This document shows, in pieces, positions 56,255 through 64,000 of a stretch of DNA of 64,000 nt (position 1 is its first letter; each line of letters begins with the position of its first letter). The DNA comes from Hirsutella rhossiliensis (Eukaryota > Ascomycota > Sordariomycetes > Hypocreales > Ophiocordycipitaceae): assembly GCF_020360975.1 (NCBI RefSeq), contig NW_025408670.1, positions 5,394,001 to 5,458,000 on the forward strand. The letters are read 5' to 3'. The translations under genes were made by a program, and so were the position numbers. The notes beneath the pieces were generated by a model that worked only from the letters and a program-made list of their open reading frames with translations, was not told where the DNA came from and did not search any database.

Positions 56255-58977
56255 GTCTAAGTAGTTTAAGGGCTCTGCCTTAAAATAACCGCTATTTTTA
56301 TCTCTACTTATATTATTATACTTATATTATTATAACTACTTACTCTACTTTACCTACTTTATAGTCCTAGCTTAGACTACTATTAATAGTCTACTAGTTT
56401 ATTATTTTTATCTACTATTTTAAATAAAGCTTTAAATTTATTAAGGGCTATAGTTCCTATAAACTTATATATAGGTTTCTATATAAGGTCGAGATACCTA
56501 TGCTACTTAATAAGGACCTCTTAGCGTTTCCCCTTATTAACTTTTTTCTAGCGTATAGCCTATATCTCTTTAACCTTAAACTTATCCTTTCCCTCTACCT
56601 TAATTATAGGCGGTTAAGCGTCTACTATTTCTTATCTAAGTAGTAGGTTAAAGGAAGCTCTATAAAAGAGGTCTATATTAATTTTATTATAGACCCTTAT
56701 TAAGAGACTATTAAGCTCTATAACTTATAAGCTAATAACCCTTTATACTATAAACTTCGCGTATAGCTAGTTAAGCTTCTTCTTTACCTATACTAACCTA
56801 TAGTTATAGAGGTCTAGCTATACCTTATCTCTTACTATAAACCTATCTACTAGGGCCTTAGTCTTACTAACGTTCCGCTCTTAATTTTATACTATAGCGG
56901 CTATTATAGATTAATAATAATCTATAGTCTCTTATAGCTTTTATATAAACGTAAAGGCGCGGCCTTTTAATAATAAATTACTATACTACTTTACTACTAT
57001 ATCTATAGTAAAAGGAACTAGTAAGGGTAGTTTAAAGCTATATATTATAAAGAAAGGGGCTATCTTAATAAAGGTATATAGTTTACTATTTAACGTAAGT
57101 TAGGCTATAAGGAGCTACTAATCTTAGTTTACTTAGTTATAGGCTATAATAGCTTATAGGTAAGCTTATACCTCCTAGTTAACCCTCTTAGGCCTTTTAT
57201 TAGTTTATAAGTAATATACTATACTAAGTAGCTATATAATCTAAAGTAGCTAGTATAGGTACTATTAAAAGCGGCTAGTTTAATTTAATCCCTTATTACT
57301 TATAATAAAGGCTAGCTAGCTATATAAGCGGGCTTAGTACTATAGGAAGCGCTCTATATAAGACTTTATATCTATAAATAGTATTAGCTTTAATACTATA
57401 GACTTACTAAGTCGGTCCTTAATTACCTATATATAGCGGTTACCGCCCTCTATAAGTAAGAGGTCCGTTATAAAGTCTATCTATATATATATATAGAACT
57501 AGTTAGGTATTAAAAGCTACTTAAGTAGCCCCTTAAGCTATACCCTTTAAATCTTAGTATAGCTATAAATATTATAGTTATAAAGGAAGCGGCGAATATA
57601 GTACTATAGGAGGGGCTAGTAGAAATCCCTCGTAAGGCTTACTACTATACCCTACTTACTTAGGTAGCCTATAATACTAAAGTTATAGACGAGCTAGACT
57701 AGCTTCCTTTAAAGCTTATTTTATTTATCTAGCTCTAATAGTATATCCTTCTCCTTAGCTTCTATAATATATAGCGCGCTTAGTACTTATAGTCTCCCCT
57801 ATTAATATAGATACTTATATAGGTCGATATAATAGTCGGCTACTTATACTTTTAGCTTTAGCTTTAAATTAAGGCGTTAAGCGCTAGACTTAACGGCGTA
57901 GCGTATACTCTCGTAAGTATAGTCTAAAGATAATATCCTATCTTATAAGCGCTAAAGGACCTTATCTTAAAATACCTACGCTATATACGCCCTTAGGCTA
58001 GTTTATCCTTCCTTGCTAAGCTAAGGTAAAGGTATAAGGGAAGGCTTATCTATTAGCGCTATACTTTCCTTTACTAAGGAAGCTCTTATATAAGTTTATA
58101 GCGCTTCTTATAAGATAAGCTATAGATCCTAGGCCTTAATATCTACTCTTATTAGCTAGTCTTAATCCCTTTAGGAAAGCGTATCTAAGACTATAAAGTC
58201 CTACCTTAGCTAGTACTTAATCGAGAAGTTAAAGTATAAAAGATACTTTACTTAGCGGGCTTACTATTTTAAAAGGTACTAGCGGGTTATAAAGTACTTA
58301 AGATTCCTATAGTCTATAAGAACCTTAAAGCTCTTATAGCTCTAAAGCTCCGCTTACTATTACTTAAGGTAGCTAATAATTACTAGTATCTCTTTATTAT
58401 AAATAGCGTAATTCCGCTTTATTAGGGTTAGCTTATAAGAGTAGAACGCTATTAGTTACTTTTACTTATCTACCTATTAAGAGAGCGTTCCTTTAAGTAC
58501 CTAGCCGCTATAGTCTACTTTAACTAATATAAACTAGTTAAAGTCTTATTAAAGTAATATTAAGGCCTATAAGAATAAGTCCTTAAGCGTATAAAACGCT
58601 CCTTCTTATATAGGCCCTTAATAAAAAGCGGTTTATTTCCTAGTAATCTTATTTAAGGGACTTATAATATAAGAGAAGCCCTTAATAAATATCCTATAAT
58701 AGTTCGCGAACTTAAGGAAGCTCTATATACTTATCTATATAGTTAAGGCCGCTTAGTCTTAGATTACTTAGATTTTTATAAGATCTACTTATATACCTAT
58801 ACTTATATAGATAATAAAGCTTAGGTACTTAACCCTCTTAACCTTAAATTTATATTTATCTAAGTTAAGGTAAAGCCTATAAAGTTAAAGGCGCTTTAAG
58901 ACCCTTTATACTTTTTATATATAGTCCTTATAAGAGCCGCTTATATAAATAAAGATATTATCTATATATATAAAAGC
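56255..58977 (-). pseudogene. Gypsy B copy 2 pol: integrase, RNase H, part of RT
   Basis: Follows Gypsy B copy 1 in reverse: chromovirus-type integrase tail and core (about 56300-57850), RNase H (about 58000-58620), RT up to the catalytic box, which reads YIDN at 58957-58968, again Asp to Asn. Copia-2 starts nine bases further on. TAR codons throughout. Confidence 0.72.
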
Positions 58978-59285
58978 TGTGGATAGGTTAACTGAGGCTC
59001 AGTTGGGTCTTTGATCGATGATCGTGTTGTTCTTGTTATTCTTCGCTATCTAGACCATGCTGTGAGGTTTGATAGGTTGTGCGCGTGTCGGGTAAACGTT
59101 GTTCCCTGCTGACGCACGTGATACCCTCCTGCGATGTGCGCTCTATCGTACAAATGATCAGACACTGGCATCTCTTTAAGAATCGAACAAAACGCACTAA
59201 ACGTAACACCCAAACAACATGTAAAAACGGGTATCTCAACACAAAGGAACAATCGATAGCAAGCTTAAATCAAAATCGTCAATCA
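58978..59285 (-). repeat. Copia-2 3' LTR (right end approximate)
   Basis: Begins TGTGGATAGG; the other end is probably one of the CA dinucleotides near 59281-59285, just before the pyrimidine tract at 59296-59308 (the polypurine tract on the element strand). A perfect hairpin AACTGAG-G-CTCAGTT lies close to its start. No second LTR is in the window for comparison, so the border is provisional. Confidence 0.65.
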
Positions 59286-59880
59286 TGCGGTCATATCTTC
59301 CTTCCTTTGAACCCAGCCTTCGAGCCGGATCGTGATCTCGTTGTCGTTAACGAATCGGGTTAAGGCCCCGTTTGGAGATAGCTTCGTCATTGCATCGGCC
59401 GGGTTATCCGCCCGTTGATCCAGCGGATGTTGGTGATTTCGCGTTGTTCGTAGGCCTGTCTCAACGCCATGATATCGATCATCAGACGTTTCTCCGTGGT
59501 GGTGCCAAGCTTCACTAGGCACTCGTACAGGCTGTACGAATCTGTACACACAACGAGCGGGATTTGCGGTAATCCAAGGCGGCTTGTAATCTGGTTGATC
59601 GTCCCTGCAACCACATATGCCAAATCGAAGCCTGAAGCTAATCCATATATCTCAAGCCAAGACGCTGCGGGTGACTCTCTTGCACTTCGTCGAGCTCCAA
59701 TGGATCAGGTTTCCGTGGATCGTGAATGACTCATCTGACTTAGTCTCGGTTGCAATGATTATAACGAATCCGATCTGAGAGCTTAAGTCCTTGTTGTTGG
59801 CGAATGATCCGTCTGTGAAGACGAAGACCTTTGCTGCTTCTAGACCTATTGGGACGAATCGAAGGCCTCTTTGTGGATTG
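59283..59880 (-). pseudogene. Copia-2 RNase H, frameshifted
   Basis: Minus strand: VFVFTDGSFANNKDLSSQIGF (first Asp) near 59790-59830, VTRSVLA then a break where Copia-1 reads ASEIYG (near 59655; two bases seem to be missing), VVCTDSYSLYECLVKLG (59387-59623), and ADNPADAMTKLSPNGA (59283-59549) after another frameshift near 59410. Ends at TGA at 59283-59285, at or inside the LTR border. Confidence 0.8.
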
Positions 59881-61109
59881 TCGATCTGCCATTGATCCGT
59901 TTATTCAACGCCTGAAAATCCTCCGCGGTTGGATCTTGTGATTGTGCCGCGATTGAATAATCGAAGCTAGCCTCTGGTTGACAAATTGAGGCTATATAGG
60001 CGCCACGGGCACGTTGTTCCACGTATCGTTGGGCCCGATCTTCCGTGGATAGATCGATAATTTTGAGGTTGTTGACCTGACCTTTCTGCATGACTAGAAG
60101 ATAGCCCTTCTCTAGAGCAATGAGGCTGCCGTTGAAATCACAGGTATCGCCTTCTCGTAGGGTCTTCTTTGGCTTGGAAGCATAGCTCGCGGTCTTCACG
60201 TTGCAGGAATGTTGTTGTGCCTACCAATAACGTATCATCAGTCTGAAGCGCGGCAACGCCGAAGGCATTAACCTGAAGTGCGGTATCCGCGTTGGTCTCT
60301 GCGGTCGTGACGTTGATCTCTGCGGTCGTTATCATTAAACATGGATCAAACGTTGACGGCTCCATCTGTAGCTTGATGCGGTGATGCTCATGATACGTAT
60401 TGAACCAATGAGCGCCTGCTTCAGCGATTCCGTACAATGGCTTGACCACACGAAGGATGGTTCCCCTGGGTATCTCTCTTTAATTCGTGTGGCAAAGAGA
60501 TGAGGATAGTGCGATTCAAAGTGGTCGATGCCTGCGTATAGGCCATCGTAATGTCTCGGATAGCAAGAGACATCTTCAAAGAGCAAAGGAAAGGGAAAGA
60601 GCGAGTACTACCCGCTGGGCAGGACGGGAGATTGTTGGAGCCTGCGTGAGGATCTCACGCTTCTCGTCGTCACCATATCCTTGTACCACAAGACGAGACT
60701 TCTCGTACGGTGTAGCAGTGTTCTTGCCTTTGACCTCCCGGACCATTCGTGACTTGAATAGCCTGTGTTTTCCATGCTTATTCATATCGTATCGTTCGGG
60801 CACGATGACGCCTGCGCCTAGCAGGTTCGTGATTTCGAGGTCATCAGAGGCTTCAAACGGTCGTCCGGCGGTAGTGATTTTCTTCTCTGCACGTAACTTT
60901 ACGGCAAGGTCGAGGGCGGCGCACTCCTTATGCGATAGAAACATATTAGCGGGTGAAAATTGAGATCGAGGTAACGAAAAAGGGCTAAGACTAAGGAAAT
61001 AACTAGAAGGAACGAAGGTATCGTATTGCTGCTGATCTCGAGGGACTTTTCTTGGTCTGCCGCGTCTGCGTGGTCTCTCCGGCTCGGGATATTCGAATGG
61101 CTTAGGCAC
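59846..61109 (-). pseudogene. Copia-2 reverse transcriptase, frameshifted
   Basis: 60576-61109 has the basic lead-in RPRRRGRPRKV and the first RT segment (RLFKSRMVREVKG, YEKSRLVVQGYGDDEKREILT). After a frameshift near 60580, block A reads RDITMAYTQASTTLNRTIL (about 60500-60560). 60138-60449 has KPLYGIAEAGAHWF and the catalytic box LQTDDT (QTDD at 60234-60245), as in Copia-1. 59846-60199 continues to the connection with RNase H. A 21-bp direct repeat near 60297-60338 lengthens the stretch before QTDD by about 15 residues compared with Copia-1. Confidence 0.82.
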
Positions 61110-61129
61110 TTCGGTCTCAACGTTGATGC

Positions 61130-61920
61130 TATCAGCCTGATTGTCAGCAGTCTGATTGTCAGCGTGTGGCTGCTGTAGAACATCGTGACTTCGTTGCTGC
61201 TGCGAATCCGGGTGGCGAAAGTAGGGCTGGACAGCCGTGCTGCGAAATTTAGCTGGCCCGTTGTCTAGCTGCGAAAGCCGTGACGAAAGCTATGGCAGAG
61301 CTACGCAAGCTTGTAGCTAAAAGGAAGGTCAATGACGCCCTCAATGCCCGTAATGGGCCCAACACGATTGAGAAGATGCCACTATCATTGCCGCTTGGTA
61401 GTGAAGTTCGAGTATTTCGTGAGATGGAAAGGCCCATACAAGGTCCTAGCTGTGACAGACACAGAGGTCACAGTTGAGCTAGACAACGGGCCAGCTAAAT
61501 TTCGCAGCACGGCTGTCCAGCCCTACTTTCGCCACCCGGATTCGCAGCAGCAACGAAGTCACGATGTTCTACAGCAGCCACACGCTGACTATCAGCCTGA
61601 TTGTCAGCAGTCTGATTGTCAGCGTGTGGCTGCTGTAGAACATCGTGACTTCGTTGCTGCTGCGAATCCGGGTGGCGAAAGTAGGGCTGGACAGCCGTGC
61701 TTTAGCTGGCCCGTTGCCAGCTCAACTGTGACCTGTGTCTGTCACAGCTAGGACCTTGTATGGGCCTTTCCATCCTCCTTTCTCACGAAATACTCGAACT
61801 TCACTACCAAGCGGCAATGATAGTGGCATCTTCTCAATCGTGTTGGGCCCATTACGGGCATTGAGGGCGTCATTGACCTTCCTTTAGCTACAAGCTTGCG
61901 TAGCTCTGCCATAGCTTTCG
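61130..61920. repeat. Inverted duplication in the integrase C-terminus of Copia-2
   Basis: Three copies of one piece of integrase. Arm B (61284-61589, flipped) and arm C (61618-61920, normal) form a palindrome around a 28-bp spacer (61590-61617). Arm A (61130-61270, normal) repeats the spacer and is an exact reverse complement of 61477-61589. A and B match exactly, while B and C differ by several 1-8 bp indels. A 13-bp filler joins A and B. Confidence 0.85.
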
Positions 61921-62520
61921 GCTCCGCACGTGTGATCGCGGAAGCAGAAGGCGGCGAATCCATCGTTATCCGAGGGTAGGCACCAAAGACTAGTAGTGTG
62001 GGCACTAGACCGTCAGGTCCGGCGGTATCATTGACGGATTTGAAGGCCATTTGAAGCAACGACTCAGCTGATGCTGTTTTTAGCTCGGCTTTCAAGATCT
62101 CGTATGCCCTTCGAATCGGGGCGTGATATCTCTCCACCTTGCCAATTGACCAGTGGGCTTCGACGGGCACTTGGTGACAGGTTATTCCTAGCAGCTTCGC
62201 TTCTGCTTGGAACTCAGAGGAGGCAAAATTCGTACCAGCGTCGTGCGTGATAACATCTGGAGGGCCTAGGTATGTGTCAATCCAACACAATTTGAGTGCT
62301 TCCCGTCTCTTTAGCCGATATATTCTGAAGAAATCGTCCGGCTTGGAAAGAGGTTGCTAGGTCAACGGCATGAAGGACTGGCTGGCTGTCAAGATGCATT
62401 ACATCGACGATCAATTCGTAGTTGAAATCGCAGTTATCCTTTAACGTGAATTTGAACCTGCGCGGTGCGTCTGCCTTGATCTGGCAAAATGACAGAATTT
62501 TCGGATCATCGCGATTGCTT
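61748..62520 (-). pseudogene. Copia-2 integrase core, frameshifted
   Basis: First catalytic Asp in FNYELIVDVMHLDSQPVLH (about 62390-62450), second in THDAGTNFASSEF, Glu in GKVERYHAPIRRAYEIL, then AFKSVNDTAGPDGLVPTLLVFGAYPR. The open segment is 61748-62290. A two-base loss near 62303 (ETWEAL in Copia-1) and a single T loss in a T run near 62507 (CHFC) break the frame. The C-terminal part is scrambled by the inverted duplication. Confidence 0.83.
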
Positions 62521-63616
62521 CGAATTCAACATCATGCCCAGCGCTTGTCAGTAGCTTATGTAGCTTGTGTACTGACGGGTGGCCAAAGCGAGTGTGTAGG
62601 CGCCGAAGCTCGGCTTCGGATAGGAAGGCAATAGCGGCTTCATCCTTCCGTAGGAAGAACCACGGATGACCCCATTTGCGTACGATCGGAATCCTCTTAT
62701 CGCCGCAGATCAATTCGTTCGTGACGTTGTTGAGATAGGCACCGAGACGGTCCATATCCTTGAGGCATAGCAAGAAGGGCGTTGACATATTGATAACGTG
62801 GAAAACGACTTCTCCAATCGGGGTAATGACTGTTGTGATCCCGATCGTGTTCGTCGGCTCGTTTCCACCGAATCTGACCGTTGCGATCGTCGCATTCTTC
62901 CGTAGCTGGACCGTCGGCATCTCTCGTTGGAGCGCGCGGAATTGGTCGATCCCAGCTGTAGATATCTTCGCTGCACCCGTGTCAGGCAGGATCCTTGGAA
63001 GAGGTCCGGTTGTAGCGATCGAGCAAGAAATGCTGTGATTCCTCGCATATCGATTCTCCTCGACGGTGTGAATGCGGTGGCGAAAAGCTCTATTAGATAG
63101 GAAGGCAGCTGCAAAGAAGCTATCGCTTTGATCGTCAGAGTCATCGTCAGCAGAATCAGAGGTCTGATCTTCATCTGGGTCCCCTTCGTAATCGGCAAGG
63201 AACGTAGTAAATGGACGGGAAGATGACTTCTGGCCGTGAAATCCTCGTTCTCGAAGATATCTTTCCTTGGCCCTCTTTCTCTCGTCATCCGGATGCTTCG
63301 TTGAAAAACAGCCTTCTTTGCCGCAGACGTAGCAGCGCTTCGTCCACTTCTTCCTTTTGTCAGCGGGGTGCTGATAGCGGCGGTCAGTAAAGAATTGGTC
63401 TTGATCTTGAAGATATTGACTGGGCTGTCCGGGCTGTCTTTGGCTGACGGTTGTGAGTGACGATCTTAGCTGTGAAGATAGTCCCTCGAAGGTCTTAGCC
63501 GGCACGAAGAGGGCGAATTCTAATTCAGGCACGCCACGGCATGCTCGAATTGTCGTTGAAATTAGCTGGTCTTCGCCGCCATAGCTATTCCCAAGAGCTC
63601 TCTGGCATAGCTGCAA
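62441..63616 (-). CDS. Copia-2 gag end, protease and pre-integrase domain
   Basis: Longest intact frame of the element (391 codons from the first ATG; really part of a longer polyprotein). It holds LQLCQRALG and IRACRGVPELEFALF of gag, a zinc knuckle C-YV-C-GKEG-C-FSTK-H at 63293-63334 (CCCH order), an acidic Asp/Ser linker, the protease DTG at 62975-62983 in LPDTGAAKISTAGIDQF, and the zinc-binding GAG-pre-integrase domain (RRLHTRFGHPSVHKLHKLL). It ends out of frame just after CHF through the loss of one T. Confidence 0.85.
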   Translation of the reverse strand: MQLCQRALGNSYGGEDQLISTTIRACRGVPELEFALFVPAKTFEGLSSQLRSSLTTVSQRQPGQPSQYLQDQDQFFTDRRYQHPADKRKKWTKRCYVCGKEGCFSTKHPDDERKRAKERYLRERGFHGQKSSSRPFTTFLADYEGDPDEDQTSDSADDDSDDQSDSFFAAAFLSNRAFRHRIHTVEENRYARNHSISCSIATTGPLPRILPDTGAAKISTAGIDQFRALQREMPTVQLRKNATIATVRFGGNEPTNTIGITTVITPIGEVVFHVINMSTPFLLCLKDMDRLGAYLNNVTNELICGDKRIPIVRKWGHPWFFLRKDEAAIAFLSEAELRRLHTRFGHPSVHKLHKLLTSAGHDVEFEAIAMIRKFCHFARSRQTHRAGSNSR

Positions 63617-64000
63617 TTTGTCAAGAAGAGCCTGGAGGATTTCACAGAGAGGCTTCTCGGAGATTCCTTCCGAAGCTGTGTGAAATTGATCGAGGTCCAG
63701 TCAGTGTGATACTGTTGCCTATTGACTTCCGTATCAAAGTGCTGCTTCATCTTCTGATACATCTCCGCGAACGTTGAATCGCGGCTGACTTGATGCACGA
63801 AGAAGTTCTTTGCTCTCTTCGTGAGGATATTTGAGAGCAAAGCGTGGAATTGTGACGGTTTGATGCTAGCTGTGAGGCAGGCATCGAGAAAGTAACGGAT
63901 CTTATCATCTAGGATATCGTAGGCGTCACCTGAATAGTTGAGCTTTCGATCCCATAGCTTAGAAAACTGGTTGGCGATGGCAGGATCGAGGTCTTCATTG
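63562..64000 (-). CDS. Copia-2 gag, N-terminal part (runs off the window)
   Basis: Open from the window edge: NEDLDPAIANQFSKLW, NYSGDAYDILDDKIRYFLDACL, KPSQFHALLSNILTKRAKNFF, QQYHTDWTSINFTQLRKES. The same core motifs occur in Copia-1 gag (YSGQPYDLLDDKIR, HYHTDWSTI). The true start lies beyond 64000. Near 63655 a single-base indel shifts the frame into the 62441-63616 segment. The product would be the particle-forming Gag. Confidence 0.83.
   Translation of the reverse strand, partial: NEDLDPAIANQFSKLWDRKLNYSGDAYDILDDKIRYFLDACLTASIKPSQFHALLSNILTKRAKNFFVHQVSRDSTFAEMYQKMKQHFDTEVNRQQYHTDWTSINFTQLRKESPRSLSVKSSRLFLTNCSYARELLGIAMAAKTS

Larger units (their letters stand above)
53714..58977. other. 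RIP-saturated transposon block (right)
   Basis: This is the same CA/TG-depleted, TA-rich composition resuming directly after the ACTTT duplication of Copia-1 and ending at the Copia-2 border. It holds the end of a LINE, a truncated Gypsy B and a solo LTR. GC-rich patches near 55430-56200 are CG-rich alanine codons, which RIP cannot touch. Confidence 0.9.
53917..58977 (-). mobile_element. Gypsy B copy 2, truncated by Copia-2
   Basis: Minus-strand element: 3' LTR (53917-54102), 3' region, antisense ORF, integrase, RNase H and part of RT, up to the point where Copia-2 begins at 58978. The rest (RT start, protease, gag, 5' LTR) should lie beyond Copia-2, outside the window. It hosts a solo LTR at 54612-55308. 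The sequence follows 28660-33045 closely in reverse. Confidence 0.83.
58978..64000 (-). mobile_element. Copia-2, Ty1/Copia retrotransposon without RIP (partial)
   Basis: Starts with TGTGGATAGG in RIP-mutated Gypsy B and runs to the window end, where gag is still open. Related to Copia-1 in every domain, yet clearly diverged. Order on the minus strand: gag, protease, integrase, RT, RNase H, LTR. Composition is normal. Frames are broken by about ten small indels and by an inverted duplication at 61130-61920. The 5' LTR and target duplication are outside the window. Confidence 0.88.

Noticed and set aside
59036..59363. Overlapping short frames on both strands in the Copia-2 LTR
   Set aside because: LTR sequence with no protein motif, overlapping each other; chance frames.
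61280..61751. Plus-strand frames 61280-61477 and 61332-61751
   Set aside because: They read integrase sequence only because arm B of the duplication is flipped; not a new gene.

Overview
This window is heterochromatin-like DNA built almost entirely of nested transposable elements. I see no convincing host gene, rRNA or functional tRNA. The most likely source is a filamentous ascomycete (Pezizomycotina). From 1 to 47719 and again from 53714 to 58977 the dinucleotides CA and TG are nearly absent, TA is very abundant and CG is kept. That is the footprint of saturating repeat-induced point mutation (RIP, CpA to TpA). Two Ty1/Copia elements (47720-53713 and 58978 to the window end) have normal composition and sharp borders against the RIP-mutated DNA, so they arrived later.

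Layout, left to right: a Gypsy 'C' integrase fragment (1-1047); LINE 'L' copy 1 (+), ending in a TAA tail (1048-5690); a clipped Gypsy 'B' LTR (5701-5789); unassigned and LTR-like relics; a RIP-dead Copia (-) whose pol (about 7200-10686) and gag (about 17568-18745) are split by a complete Gypsy 'A' (10687-17562) and a solo LTR (17953-18649); the 3' part of LINE L copy 2 (-); a Gypsy C (21222-36499, -) carrying a second solo LTR and a complete Gypsy B (26065-33045, +); an inverted Gypsy C fragment (36500-39346); LINE L copies 3 and 4 (-), the first holding a 765-bp tRNA-headed SINE (43027-43791) and the second split by the fresh Copia-1; a second Gypsy B (53917-58977, -) holding a third solo LTR and cut at its fossil RT active site by Copia-2.

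The order of events can be read from target-site duplications. Copia-1 has a perfect ACTTT duplication, Gypsy A has ATTAC, and the three 697-bp solo LTRs have GTAAA, GTAAT/GTAAC and GTTCT. The SINE has a 14-bp duplication, as expected for LINE-type priming, and its last ~190 bp match the 3' end of LINE L, its probable enzyme donor.

The best candidate for something undescribed is a roughly 300-codon, alanine-rich reading frame. It occurs in all three Gypsy A/B copies, between pol and the 3' LTR, always on the strand opposite to gag-pol. The copies share an N-terminal motif, a middle motif and a C-terminal helix plus acidic tail, and all begin at an ATA that is probably a mutated ATG. I do not recognise the protein. 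LINE L may carry a comparable antisense frame, with weaker support.

Caution: in RIP-mutated DNA TGA becomes TAA and CAR becomes TAR, so stop codons carry little information. Domain boundaries inside fossils are approximate. LTR and duplication coordinates were read base by base.
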